Of a DNA stretch of 64,000 bases, positions 1 through 14,900 are shown in pieces. The notes under the pieces are model-generated. The model saw only the letters and a program-made list of their open reading frames with translations, was not told where the DNA came from and did not search any database. Each line of letters starts with the position of its first letter. Within the stretch, counting starts at the first letter, position 1. Source of the stretch: Microglena sp. YARC. Lineage: Eukaryota; Chlorophyta; Chlorophyceae; Chlamydomonadales; Chlamydomonadaceae. The position numbers and the translations under genes were made by a program. The DNA is taken from contig CM039462.1 in NCBI GenBank assembly GCA_022414725.1, forward strand, positions 41,187,622-41,251,621, read 5' to 3'.

Positions 1-306
1 AAATCAAATGATTTAATATCATATGATATGATGGCCCAGGCCAAAGTTACCTAGTCAGACCACCAGCATCATATGATATCATATGATATCATATGATGAC
101 ATGATATCATATGATATCTTATTGCCGACCCCTAGTTATGGTAAGGCCCAATGCATGAAACGTACTTAGATGTGTCACAAACAAAGCCAAGTCTTTGGGT
201 CGAAAGTCCCCCCCCACCACCACCACCCCACCCACCCACCCACCCACCCACACATCCCCCACCACCACCACCACCACCACCACACACACACACATCCCCC
301 CCCCCC

Positions 307-339
<33 letters not shown>

Positions 340-428
340 ACCACTACCACCACCACCATCCCCACCACCCCACTGACACACACACATCCCCACCCACCCA
401 CCCATACACGCACCCTCCTTGCCCACAG
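1..428. repeat. Palindromic ATATCATATGAT element end and CA/CCA simple repeats
   Basis: Positions 1-134 contain repeated ATATCATATGAT palindromes ending in GCCGACCCCTA, the end of the TAGGG-type element found complete elsewhere. Positions 205-415 are (CCA)n, (CA)n and C runs just upstream of the kinase acceptor. No gene seen. Confidence 0.6.
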
Positions 429-621
429 TTGTACGACGCGAGCTCAAGTATGACGCCGATGGACATCCAGGTGATGCTTTACAAGTTGCTGGGCGCACTG
501 AACTTCACCCACTCTAAGGGCTACATGCATCGCGACATCAAGCCACGCAACGTGATGGTCGACATCAACAAGCAAGAGCTGCGGCTTGTGGATTGGAACA
601 TTGCTGAACGATATATTCCAG
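429..621 (+). CDS. Kinase exon a (catalytic loop)
   Basis: Begins after CACAG and ends at CCAG before GTGCTC, phase 0 in and phase 1 out. It encodes the helix before the catalytic loop, [10 protein letters not shown] and VDWN. It is the longest of four copies in this region and the only one with the upstream helix, so it is taken as the real exon. Confidence 0.8.
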
Positions 622-3600
622 GTGCTCAATTTTTTATTTAGTTTAATATTTAATTATGGATGCTCAAATTTCGTTTAATTTCATTTATTTTTTTTATCTC
701 AGGTGCTCAATTTTTAATTTAAGCTTTGCTCACTCTAAGGGCTACATGCATCGCGACATCAAGCCACGCAACGTGATGGTCGAAATCAACAAGCAAGAGC
801 AGCGGCTAGTGGATTGGAACATTGCAGAGCGATACATTCCAGGTGCTAAATTTTGTAATTTAATTTTTATTTGGTTTTTAATTCTAGGTGCTCAATTTTC
901 ATTTCATTTCATTTATTTTTTTATTCCAGGTGCTCGATTTTTAATTTAATTCATTTTTTTTCTCTCTCAAAGGGCAACATGCATTGAGACATCAAGCCAC
1001 GCAACGTGATGGTTGATATTATGAAGCAAGAGCTGCGGCTTGTGGATTGGAACATTGCGGAACAATATATTCCAGGTGCGCAATTTGTAATTTAATTTGA
1101 TATTTAATTCCGAGTGCTCAAATTTCATTTAATTTTTTATTGCAGGTGCTTGATCTTTAATGTATCTCCATAGGTGCCTAAGTCCAAAAACGCCCTAAGT
1201 TGGTACAAGATTGTGGTACAGAGCCGTACAGGCCCCAAAATGCTCGGAATCGAATTCTGTCTGGCCCACCTTTCGCGCAATTGTGTCAGCTATGCGTACA
1301 TGTTTTTCCGGTCCGCATTCGCATGCGGTCGCGAGCAGCCTTGTACGGAAGGCTGGTGGCAGTACATCAGATGTGCGATAAATTGTGGTACAAATCCAGA
1401 TCGCGCCAGACACGAGGCCGCGCGAGCTATTCCGAATCATGTTACCGCGGGACGAAAGGCTTATCAAACCCCTACCACAAGGTCGAAGGCTGCGCTTCAG
1501 CCTTGGCCTCGGAATTTACTGAGATAGCAGTACAACTCAAAAATTCACCTGATCACCTCCCAATCCCACCTCCCAACTTGAGATTTCACCCCCTTTCCCA
1601 AATCAAAAACTAAATTCAGATGTGGATGTTTGAAACAAAAGTTGGAAAAAAAAGTTACTTTCTGAATATTTTTTAAAAATAAATTTGAATTTTGAAATTT
1701 GAATTTTCAAAAAAAAGAAAAAGAAATAGTCTTCGTGCTACGAAGCAAAGCTAAGACGTAAAATGAAACAATTCAGCTTGTGCAGCGTTGTACCACACTT
1801 AGAGCACCCACAATATGTAAATAATCAGTATTTTTGGGGTCCATATTCACCTTCTGCCCATGTACTGCCATCCAAAACCTGATGTAACAATTTCTCATGA
1901 GGAAAGATGTGCACAATAGGGCTATCAACTTTTATTTTACGAAAACTTGTTTTTTGATAGCGATAGGCTCCGTTCCACTTCTACATAAAATCCGTACCGA
2001 CTTAGGGAGCCCCATAGTGAAAACAATCACATCTTTTGCTTTGCCTGCTTCCCACAACCTGAGAGAACCCAACTCTGAGTATTTATGTGTTGAACTGATG
2101 TGGTTAGGTAACTTATTAGCAAAAAAAAGTTTTCTTTGGACTTGAGGTAATAGGTGAAAACCATCCGTACCACTCAGGGTCGGACTTAGGCACTTCTGGA
2201 GATAATTTAATATTTAATTCCGGGTGCTAAATTTTTAATTTCATTAATTTTTAATTCAAGGTGCTCAATTTTAATTTTAGTTAATTCGATTTTATTTGTC
2301 TCACTCTAATGGCTGCATGCACCGCGACATCAAGCCACGCAATGTGATGGTCGACATTAACAAGCAAGAGCTGAGGCTTGTGGATTGGAACATCACGGAA
2401 CAATACATTATAGGTGCTCAAATTTTATTTTAATTTGATTTAATTTTCAATTCCAGGTGCTCAATTTGTAATTTGACACCTCAGCCAATTTTCCGCGTCG
2501 CTTTCGACGCTGCATAGGACTTGTTGTTTTGTGCGACGCTTCGCAAATGAGTGACTTGGTGCGATCACTCTGCCCCCTGAATCAAGCGGAGAGTGCACAG
2601 AAGTTCGGGGGGGGGCATTTCTGACTAGTCTATCCAGACCCATGCATCGTCATGCAACAACGGCATGCACATACACACACATTCACACCGTTTGTAGGTC
2701 AGACAGGGTGTATGGGTGGAAGAGTGCTGTTAAGGTTGCAGAACAAGGTTGCCAAATTAGCAGTGTTAAAAAATTGCGGAACCATACACTCCAGGAAAGG
2801 CACAGTCACCATTTCTATTTTGTACTGCATGTGAGCTGTATAGAATCTCTCATATGGGTGTGTTTGATGCTTTGTACTGCAGGTGAGCTGTACAGCATGA
2901 ATTGCACGATACTTCCTGCGCCAAACCAGGCGTAACCAAACCAAACCAAATCCAGCATACCCATGCCCCCCCCCCCCTCTCTTGTACTGCAGGTGAGCTG
3001 TACAGCATGAAGTGCATGACACTCCCGTACAAGGCACCGGAGCTTCTGACAAATATGCAGGTGGGCATCATTTTTACTTCATTTATATTGAAAGGATTAT
3101 TTCTTATTTTATTTGTATTGAAAGGATTCTTTCTTATTTTATTTGAATTTAAAGGATTCTTTCTTATTTTATTTGAATTGAAAGGATTATTTCTTATTTT
3201 ATTTGTATTGAAAGGATGATTTCTTATTTTATTTGGATTGAAAGGATTATTTGTATTGTATTTGTATTAACAGGATGATTTCTTATCGTATTTGTATTAA
3301 ATTGATTATTTCTTATTTTATTTGTATTGAATGGATTATTTCTTATTTTATCTGTATTAAATGGATTATTTCTTTATTTGTATTGAATGGATTATTTCCT
3401 ATTTTATCTGTATTAAATGGATTGTTTCTTATTTTATCTGTATTAAAAGGATTATTTATTATTTCATTTGTATTGTAAGGATTATTTCTTATTTTATTTG
3501 ACGAACTCAGGGCCCCTCAGGTCACTTCAACGATTGTTTGGGATTCAGGCCATCAGTGCTTTTTCTTTTTAAGCCCTTCCTATACGGTTTGGCAAGTACC

Positions 3601-6600
3601 TTTAGCCTATTTGGCCTACCCCTGGACTGTAACATACATACATTTGAATTGAAAGGATGCTTTTTTAATATTATTATTTTATTTGTAATTAATATATTTT
3701 TTATAATGTTTATTTCATTTGTATCGGAAATATTTTCATCCCAGGAAGTGGAACCCCGTACACAAAACAAAGCACACTTAGGGCTTAGGCCCACTGATTG
3801 TTTTCAAAACTGAAAGTGATTTTTCTAGCTTTATGGTTTTAGGTCTCCTCCAGGGACAGCGTTTTAATGCTTTATATAGCTATGTATAGCTTTTAGTAGC
3901 TTTTTATGGCCATTAGGGGCCATTAAGGACCATTAAAAAAGCTGTGTATAGCATTAATTTCACTAAAACGGGGTAAAAACTAGCAATCGCTATATATAGC
4001 GGGGGGGGAAATCCCTAAAGGACCGAAAGGCCTACAGATGTAATACAGATGTTCCCGTTGGACAGACTGTACCAGGGGGGCGCGAGAAAGTTTTCTGTGC
4101 ACCCTCAACGGCCCTACGACGTCTGAGGCTTCAGCATGGCCGCTCTTGCATTCGGCCGCACCGTCACCAACACCACACCGCCAGCAACACACCGCCAGCA
4201 ACACCAACACTGGGGCCCACCACCAAAAGCACTCACTTCTACCTCTATCTGTCCGGCAACTGCTCAGGACTACCATTAATCTGTTCACCTCCGGGGCTAC
4301 AGCCTGAGCATGGCCGCTCTCGCATTCGGCCGCACCAACACCAACACTACACCGCCAGCAACACACCGCCAGCAACACACCACCAACACCACACCGCCAG
4401 CAACACACCGCCAGCAACACCAACACTGGGGCCCACCACCAAATGCACTCCCTTCTTCCTCTATCATGGCTGGCATCTGCTACCACACCAACAACACCAA
4501 CAACACCAGCAACAACACCAACAAAAGCACTCACTTCTGCCTCTACCTGGCCGGCATCTGCTCAGGACTACAATTACTCTCTTCACCTCTGGGCCTTTGG
4601 GCTGAGCATGGCCACTCTTGTTTTCCACCACACCAGCACACCTACACCACCAACACCAACACCAACACAACTCATCTACCACACCACTCCACCACCACCA
4701 CCACCACCGGGGCCAAGCACCAAAAGCACTCATTTTTACCAGGACTACGATTACTCTATCGACATGTGGGGCTTTGGCCTGAGCATGGCCACTCTCATAT
4801 TCCGCCACACCAACACCACCAACACCACACCAACACCAAACCAACACCAACACCAACACCACACCAACACCAACACCGCCACACCAACACCAACACACCG
4901 ACACCAACACATCCCCTCTACCACACCACACCAACACACCGACACCAACACAACTCCTCTACCACACCACCACCACTGGGGCCAAGCACCAAAAGCACTA
5001 ATTCCTACCTTGATCAGGACTTTGTTTTTTTTGGTTAGAGTGCCCTTTTTATAATGATATTCGCCTCCGCTACCAGAAGCTGTTTACAGATGTTTATAGG
5101 CATGTCCATGAAGATACCGACTTAACCGTATGGAATGTAGAATTCTGCGATTCCACATTCAGAACCTTTATGAATGGAAATGGCACTTAGACTTTTCGGA
5201 GCAACCAAGTCGACTATCTTTCTACTTGTAGAAGAGTAAGACAGGAAGCCCTGGACTGCTTAGTGGCACCGTAATTTAGTATCCTTTTTTCCCTTGTGAC
5301 ATCTCATTTGTTAGCTTCTTACCTCCGCCACCGTTAGTGATTGAGATCTGGGTACTGCCCTAGGGGGTATAATACCAACGCCACCAAAACGGTGGTTGGG
5401 AGTTTGTTTTTTTTGTCCTCGACACACCCCTGATGTAATATTTTGTTTGCTTAGTGGGTGCTTTTTCTTTTTGTTTAAAGCACAGAGTCTCATACACCCT
5501 CGCCAAGTAGACTTTAACATGTAATGTAATGTAATGTAATGTAATGTAAGGACTACCATTACTCTCTTTACCTGTGGGGCTTTGGACTGAGCATGGCCAC
5601 TCATATTTCGCCTCATCAACACCAACACCGCCACACCAACACCACCGGGGCCAAGCACCATAAGCACTCATTTCTACCTTTCTCAGGACTACCATTACTC
5701 CATCGACGTCTGGGGCTTGGGCCTGAGCATGGTGCACTTATATTCCGCCACACCACAACCAACACCGCCACACCACCTGCACCAGCACTGGGGCCTATCA
5801 CCAAAACCAACACCAACACCAACACCAACACCACCGCCACACCAACACCACCAACACCGCCACACCAACACCACCAACACCGCCACACCAATACCACCAA
5901 CACCGCCACACCAACACCACCAACGCCACACCAACACCACCAACACCGTCACACCAACACCACCAACACCGCCACACCAACACCACCAACACCGCCACAC
6001 CACACCACCAACACCAGCACTGGGGCCTATCACCAAAACCAACACCAACACCAACACCACCACCGCCACACCAACCACACCAACCACCACCACGCCACAC
6101 CAACACCACACCACACCACACCAACACCACCACACACCACACCACACCGCCACACCAACACCACCAACACCGCCACACCAACACCACCAACACCGCCACA
6201 CCAACACACCACCAACACCCGCCACACCAACACCACCCAACACCAACCACACCAACACCACCAACACAGCCACACCAACACCACCAACACACACACCAAC
6301 CACCAACACCGCACACCACACCACCAACACCGCACACCACACCACCACCCGCCACCCACACACCAGCGCTGGGGCCTATCACCAAAACCAACACCAACAC
6401 CAACACTACCACCGCCTCACCAACACCACCACCACCGCCACACCAACACCACCAACACCGCCACACCAACACCACCAACACCGCCACACCAACACCACCA
6501 ACACCGCCACACCACACCACCAACACCGCCACACCACACCACCAAACACCAGCACACCAAAACACACACACCAACACCAACACCACACCACCGCCACACC

Positions 6601-7608
6601 AACACCACCACCACCGCCACACCAACACCACCACCACCGCCACACCAACACCACCAACACCGCCACACCAACACCACCAACACCGCCACACCAACACACC
6701 AACACGCCACACCAACACCACCAACACCACCCACACCAACCCACCAACACCAACACCACACACACCGCCACACCAACACCACCCACACCCACACCAACAC
6801 CACCAACACCACCACACCACACCACCAACACCAGCACTAGGGCCAATCACCAAAAGCACTCATTTCTACCTTTCTCAGGACTACGATTACTCTCTTGACG
6901 TCTGGGGCTACATCCTGAGCATGGCTTTTTTGTATTCTGCCACACCAACACCAACGCCAACACAACTCCTGTACCACACCGCCACACCAACACCAACACC
7001 AACACAACTCCTGTACCACACCGCCACATCAACACCAACGGCACCACCACCAAAAGCACTCACTTCTACCTCTACCTGGCTGGCATCTGCTCAGGACTAC
7101 GATTACTCTCTTGACATGTGGGGCTTTGGACTGAGCATGGCCACTCTCATATTTAACGTGAATAGGTTGTGGACGGGCGAAGACAAAGCAGACCAGGTGA
7201 GAAAGGGGTGGGATGGTGGTGGGTGGGGTGTAGGTGGTGGGTCAATATCAGGTTGTGGACAGGCAAAGACAAAGCGGATCGGGTGAGTGGATCTGGACAG
7301 ATAAAACTGTGTGGGGTGGGGGGTAGGAGTGGGGATGACAGTCCTGATGGCTGTGTGGGTGTGGGACTGAGCATTGCCACTCTCATATTTTGCCTGAATA
7401 AGCTGTGGACAGGCGAAGACAAAGCAGACCAGGTGAGAAAGGGGTGGGATGGTGGTGGGTGGGGTGTAGGTGGTGGGTCAACATCAGGTTGTGGTCAGGC
7501 CAAGACACAGTGGACCAGGTGAGGAGGGGGTGGGATGTTGGTGGGTGGGGTGTAGGTGGTGGGTCAACATCAGGTTGTGGCGAGGCAAAGACACAGTGGA
7601 CCAGGTGA

Positions 7609-7639
<31 letters not shown>

Positions 7640-8591
7640 TAGGTGGTGGGTCAACATCAGGTTGTGGTCAGGCGAAGACAAAGCGGATCTTGTGAGTGGG
7701 TCTGGACAGATGAGACTGTGTGGGGTGGGGATGGCGTTCCTGATGGCTGTGTGGGGTGTGGGGTAGGGGTGGGGTTGACGGTCCTGATGCATGTGTGGGT
7801 ATGGGACTGAGCATTGCCACTCTCATATTTTGCGTGAATAAGCTGTGGACAGGCGAAGACAAAGCAGACCAGGTGAGGAAGGGGTGGGGTGGTGGGTCAA
7901 CATCAGGTTGTGGTCAGGCGAAGACAAAGCAGACCAGGTGAGTGGATCTGGACAGACGAGTCTGTGTGGGGTGAGGGTGGGGGTGTCCTGATGGCTGTGT
8001 GGGTGTGGGACTACCATGGCCATACCACCACACCACCACACCATTGCAACTCCTCTACCACACCACCACACCTCCACCACACCACTGGGGCCAACCACCA
8101 AACTAAATCTCCCCCCCCCCTGCTTGACCATCACAGCTCCTGCTGATAGGTAAAACAATGGGCACGGAAGGACTCTTCCACACCAGCATCAACACCACAC
8201 TAACACCACACCAACTCATCTACCACAACAACAACAACACTGGGGCCAACCCCCGTAGTAAATCCCCCCCCCCTACTCGCAATCAACCATGACAGCTTCT
8301 GCTGATAGCTAAAACAATGGGCACGGAGGGACTCTACACAATGACGAACAAGTACAGCCATGTGGGGCACCGGTAAATTCTATATATCACGAAAGCACCG
8401 TGGAACAGAACTAAATCCACTCCCCCCCAGCTTGCAATTGACCATGGCAGCTCCTGCAGATAGCTAAACCAAGGGGCACCGAGGGACTCTACTACACCAG
8501 CATCAACACCACACAACTACCACACCAACATCACCACCGCACCACCACCACCACACCACACCACTGGGGCCAAACACCAAACTAAAGCCCC

Positions 8592-8622
<31 letters not shown>

Positions 8623-11600
8623 TGCTTGACCATCACAGCTCCTGCTGATTGCTAAAACAATGGACACGGAGGGACTCTACCACACCAGCATCAACACCAC
8701 ACCAACACCACAACAACTCATCTACCACACCAACACCACCACTGGGGCCAATCACCAAACTAAATCCCCCCCCCCCCCTACTCGCAATCGACCATGACAG
8801 CTCTTGTTGATAGCAAAAACAATGGGCACAGAGGGACTCTACACAATGACTAACAAGTACGGCCTTGTGCCATCAGACAAGGTATGTACAACAAGTGAGC
8901 ATGTTTGTGAGTGTATGGGTGGGGGCATGGGCTTAGATAAAGATATGGGGGGGGGGGGGGGGGGGGCTTGTTTACATCCGTGTTACATCCGTGTTACATT
9001 TTAGCTGCCTCATACTTGGCGAGCGGGCCCCTCAGACGAGGTGTGTTTCAACACGTGAGCATGTTTGTGAGTGTACGGGTGGGGGCATGGGTAAAGATAG
9101 GTGTGTGTGTTTGTGTGTGTGGGGGCGGGGGGGGGGGGGGGCTTGTTTACATACTTGTACGCTCAGACGAGGTATGTGCAACACTTGAGCATGTATGTGA
9201 GTGTACGAGTGGGGGCATCTGTATATATAAAGAAATCATGGTCGTGGTCGTGGTCATGGTGGTGTCATCATCGCGTGCCCACGTGCCATGGGCGTGCGAA
9301 GTGTAACCGACTTGCAACGACTTTTCGTACACCCAACTCGCAACTCCCCGCCCAGCGGAATTTTCAAATACCAAAACTGCAGATGCGCGAAGCTAATCGC
9401 GCGCTCATAGCATGTCCACAACTGCCTCCCATTTTCCTGCAAGAAATTTAGAATCAGAAGATCCTTTCCTCGGAGGTCATCAGCTGACCCTCATATGGCT
9501 TGGCATGGCGCTCGGAATAATAGCTTTCAGTTCTTCACGGAAAATGTGACCATGATGCATAGCAACGGTCCAAATGGGCAGGAGGGCCCGCAACACCGCC
9601 AGCCAGCGCCCAAAGCGAGCTTGCCAGAGCAAGGAAGACAGGGACATAGCCAACAAGCGTCGACGTGATGCCCGCGCTGCCCGATCCGAGGAGCTACGTC
9701 ATGCTGATAATCTTGCAAGGGGTCAGGAACGAGCCACCGTGCCTGAGGAGGAACACGAAGCTGCTAACCAAGCCAGACACGAAGACTATGCTGCCCAGCC
9801 TGAGGAGTTAAGCCAGGCTCATAATCAAGCCAGACCTTCAGATCGTCATGCTTTTTTTCTTCGTCTGCGAGCGTTGCCATCATTCATCTCACGCATGCGC
9901 ACTTTTGTCATGCCATCGCATCACATTCGTCATGATTGGCATCCAGTTGTTGCGATTAATTAACTTTGTTCAGATCGCCATGACCATTCCGTCCCCCTGG
10001 ACACTCTCGTGCTTGCCACGATCATCCCATCTTTGCAAGCTCTTATATTTGTATCGAATCTCGTGAAGTACGCTGCTGCGATTTTTGCTGTTCTGAGTGT
10101 TGACCGAGTATCGACTGGGGCACTGCACGAGAAGACGAAGCTGCAGGTTTGTAGCCATGCAATTGCACCGGTCCAATGTTCTCGGGGTGATCGGAATCTG
10201 AGCGTTTGCAATGTTGGTAGGTTCAAAGCACAGCGGGCCCCTCTTTCTGCACGATTGAATCCCACAAGGTGAAGTGAAGGGTACGAGGTAGGGAGAAGAA
10301 GATTGTGTGTGCGTGGTTGGGGGAAGGGAGGGTGGGGTGTGTGTGTGGGGGGGGTAAGGTGAGAGAAAGAGAGTGTGTGTGGATGGGTTGGGGTGAGGTG
10401 TAGGGAGAGGTCAGGATAGGGGGGGAGGGGGGATGGTATGCGTGCATGAGAGGGTGGGAGGCCACAGCTGAAGCAGAAGGGGAAGGTTGGGAGAAGAGGT
10501 GTGTGTCTGTGGGTTTGGGGGGAGAGGTAGGGGAGCGTTGAGCGAGGGCGGAGATGGCTGATATCTTGACTGTGTGTAAGGGAGAGAGGGGGTGGGGGTG
10601 TGTTGTGTGTGTGGGGGGGGGGGGGGGGGGGGCATTCAAGGGCGTTGCCCGTTCTGTAACCCAGACCAGACTAGGACCCATGGCCTGGGTGGGTGTGGGG
10701 GGTGGCCACCGGCCACACGGGCTACCGTGCTAGTGGGCTTATATAAAGATATGGGGGGCTTGTTTACATCCTTGTACCCTCAGACGAGGTGTGTTCAACA
10801 GGTGAGCATGTTTGTGAGTGTATAGGTTGTGGCTTGGGCTTAGATACAAGTATGGGGGGAATGCTTTTGTTGGGTTGGGTTGGAAAGGAAAGGAAACCCA
10901 GGAAACCCAACCCAAACCAAACCGAACCAAACCAACCATTGTTGAAGCTGTGGTAGCATATTCAAGATACAGACTTGTTGAAGCTTTGGTTGGGGTGGGT
11001 TGGGAAGGAACCCAAGGAACCCAACCCAACCCAACCATTGTTGAAGCTGTGGTAGCATAATCATGGTTGAAGGTGTGGGCAATGTTATTGTACTTTCTTA
11101 TGTTGTCTTTTGGTACTGTCTTGTCTTGTTGTACTGTCTTGTTGTACTGTCAGTCTTGTTGTACTGTATTCTATTGTTTACTTGTCTTGTTTTATTGTCT
11201 TATTGTACTTGTCTAGTTGTAATTGTCTTGTTGTACTGTATTGTCTTGTTGTACTGTATTGTCTTGTTGTACTTGCCTTGCTGTACTGTCTTGTTGTACT
11301 TGCCTAGCTGTACTTGTCTTGTTGAACTGTCTAGTTGTCTTGTCTTGTTCTCTTGCCTTGTTGTCGTGTCTTGTTGTAAGGAAATGGGACCCTAACCTAA
11401 GGAAACAGATCATACATTTGCAGAACAAGTCAAAACAAGTCAGAATAATTCAGAACAAGTCAGAACAAGTCAGAACAAGTCAGAACAAGTCAGAACAGGT
11501 CAGAACAAGTCAAAACGAGAATACAGAAAACCAGCACAACACCACAACACCCCCACCCCCACCACCACTACCACCACAACACAACACGGCCACCGCCACC

Positions 11601-11906
11601 ACAACCCCACCGCACAACCACAACCCTAACACCACCACAACCCCACACTACCACCACCACATCACCACACAACCACCATCACAACCACATACCACCACCA
11701 CCACCATCACAACCACACACCACCACGACCACCACCAACACAACCCGACCACTCCACCACCCCTGTAGTTAAAGGAATTCTTGGGAACACACCCCAAAAG
11801 ACCTTGGACATCTTATGTGAACAATTTGAACAAGGCCCGGGCTACTCCAGAGGCATTGGACCTCCTGGTGAGATTTTTATTTTTATTTGTATGATTATGA
11901 TTATTA

Positions 11907-11949
<43 letters not shown>

Positions 11950-14900
11950 TAACTATTACAATTACTATTATTATTAAATGCTATTATCATAATGTAAATA
12001 TTTAACTCAATAACTATTTGGACTTACTATTCTTATGGGCAATATTTATTACATTGCAATCATTTAACTTTACGTTGGCTTATTACGTTGGCTTATTATA
12101 TGTGTTGGCTAAATGATGACGTCGATGTCAAAAACGGAGAGCAGCCTTAAAGGCTGGAGTAATGTACCGAAGTTTGTCAAATTCAAGAACAAATTCAAGT
12201 ACAAATTCAAGTACAAATTTAAGTTCTTCAAATTCAAGTTTAGATTCAAGTTCTTCAAATTCAAGTTTAAATTCAAGTTCTCAAAATACTAATCATCAAT
12301 CATCGACTTACATTCACTATCAGTAATTGAAATTGAAATTGAAATTGTTACATCCGTGTAATGCAGTGACTCACAGGACGTGAAATTAAGGACACCACCG
12401 CGTAAGCCGGAGCTAGCAGTAGTCACCATACTATCAGTAACCTTCGTGAGTGATGGTGACTTTCCCCAGCTACGGCTTACATTCACTATCAGTAACCTTC
12501 CTGAGTGATGGTGACTTTCCCCATCTACGGCGTACGGGAGGGTCCCCTTAACACCACGACCCTCCAGGCATTATATTTTTTGTTTGTTTTTAACCTTCCT
12601 TAGTTAAAGCGAATGGGAAAGTTCCTTCAACTTCACACCCCGTGGCAAGGCTTACAAAATACAGTTTTCAATTTTCGCTAACATTCGCTTACGTCTGTCC
12701 TCACTTGCTCCCAGGAAAAGCTCCTTCGCTATGACCCTGCTGAACCGCTCACTGCACAGTGATTTTTTTCAAATGTGAAAGTTTATTAGCTTTATGGGTC
12801 TATTCCAGGGGGTTTATGGGCCTTTGGGTTTATAGGCCTTTGGGTTTATGGGCCTATGGGTTTATGGGCCTTTTCCAGGGACGGCGTTTTAGAGCTTTCT
12901 ATAGCTTATTATAGCTTTTTAGGGGCATTTAGGGCAAAAACAAAACTCACACTTTTTCCATTCTTTTTTTATAGCCATAATTTCGCTAAAACGGGGTCGA
13001 AACTAGAGATCGCTATATATAGCGGAAATAAAAATCCCTGTCACTGCAGCTGAGGCTATGCAGCATTCATACATCAAGTTCAAGATCTCAAACTACCAAT
13101 GTGCATTATTTGGCTAACATTGGGCCTATCCCTGTCTGCAACAACATGCATCCATTACATTCGCCTACGTTTCTCCTCATTTGCTCCCAGGACAAACTGC
13201 TTTGCTATGACCCTGCTGAATGACGCACCTCATCAGGGTACTTCCAAGCGCGCGCTTTTGCGTGCTGGCGCTCTGCCTTTTTGAGCCCCACTGCGCGTTT
13301 TGCACAGTTTTTTGCAACCCCCTGTGGGCGCAGCAAGCAATTTTTGCGCTTTTTGCACTACAAAGCGCAGTTTTTCTTGTTTTCAAGTGCGCTAAAGCGC
13401 TGGCCAATGTGGTCAATGGAAGAACCCTGCACCTCATCCGAGGCTGTGCAGCACAAATAAATCAATTAATAGTATGCCTTATTACCAGGTGTGAGGTTGA
13501 GGGGGCCAGCTCGTTTGCTTGTATTGGGGCCAACCACTAACATCCCTACCAGGGTACTACTTCTTGCCAAATTGGTCAGCGCACAAACGTCAAATTGGTT
13601 GGCGCCTATGAGTGCTAAAAGCGCAAAAACTGCGCGCTGAGCCCACAGGGGGTTGAAAAAACTGTGTGAATCGCGCTGAGGGGCTCAAAAAGCGCGTGCT
13701 TAGTAGTACCTTGGTTGGGAACACCCGTCTGTAGGTGCACTGCACCATATTCTAGAACACAAGGCCCAGCCTTACGCGGGTAGGGAGCGGTCTTCTACCT
13801 CAACTGGACAACCTACCATCGCGGTTGACAACGGCATGCGACGCCAAGAGCGACTGAAGGGGGGATCGAACCCCCAACTCTTCTTCAACTCTTCTTAAAG
13901 TGATTTGGTTTACCACTAGACCAATGTCTATCACTGACAACTGGTTTCCTGGTAAAGAAAAAACTGCCGAAGACTGTGAGCAGCCAAATTGCTGGCTGAC
14001 GCTATCTAACCAAGTTCAAGTTCAAGTTGCCCAGGATAATGAAGGATCCCTACTTGAGTTCAAGTTCTCAAACAACCAATATTCATACATTCCAGGACAA
14101 GCTCCTGCGCTATGACCAGGCTGAATGGCTCACTGCATCCGAGGCTTTGCAGCATCCCTGTAGAAAATGCAAGCTCTCAAAATACCAATCTTCTTTAATT
14201 TGCTAACATTTGGCTTACCCCTGTCTGTTACAACATACATACATTACATTCGTTTACGTTTTTCTCCTTATTTGCTCCCAGGACAAGCTGCTTTGCTATG
14301 AACCTGCTGAACGGCTCACTGCATCCGAGGCTGCAAATGCAAGCTCTCCATACTGCAAATGCAAGCTCTCAAAATACCAATCTTCTTGAATTCGCTAACA
14401 TTTGGCCTACCCCTGGACTGTAACAGCATACATAAATTTCATTTGCTAACGTTTGTCCTCATTTGCTCCCAGGACAAGCTCCTTCGCTTTAAACCTGCTG
14501 AATGGCTGACTGCATCCGAGGCTATGCAGCATCCCTACTGCAAATCCAAGCTCTCAAAATACCAATTGTCTTCAATTCCCTAACAGATGTTTACGTTTGT
14601 CCTCATTTGCTCCCAGGACAAGCTGCTCCCCGGGGCTGGACAGCCCGCTGCATCCCAGGCTTCGCAGCATCCCTACTGCGAATGCAAGCTCTCAAAATAC
14701 CAATCCTCTTTAATTCGCTAACATTTGGCCTACCCCTGGACTGTAGCAACATACATACATTACATTCGCTAACATTTGTCCTCATTTGCTCCCAGGACAA
14801 GCTCTTGTGCTTTGACCCTGCTGAATGGCTCACTGCATCCCTACTGCAAATGCAAGCTCTCAAAATACCAATCTTCTTTAATTTGCTAATATGTGTTTAC

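Larger units (their letters stand above)
12711..14880 (+). repeat. Upstream copies of terminal kinase exon f
   Basis: Seven copies of CCCAG + exon start, starting near 12713, 13191, 14096, 14281, 14475, 14618 and 14798. They reach as far as AE.LTASEA.QHPY before turning into intron text (CTCTCAAAATACCAATCTTC). Several have frame-breaking changes. The first two are split by MITE insertions. The upstream intron text CGCTTACGTTTGTCCTCATT is shared by all. Confidence 0.85.

Noticed and set aside
656..949. Frame with [10 protein letters not shown] that could be a second kinase gene
   Set aside because: It is a partial copy of kinase exon a with the same donor and intron start, lacking the rest of a kinase.
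5593..6898. 415- and 393-codon His/Thr/Pro-rich frames and Val/Cys/Gly-rich antisense frames
   Set aside because: CCA-rich minisatellite in a kinase intron; frames differ only by phase.
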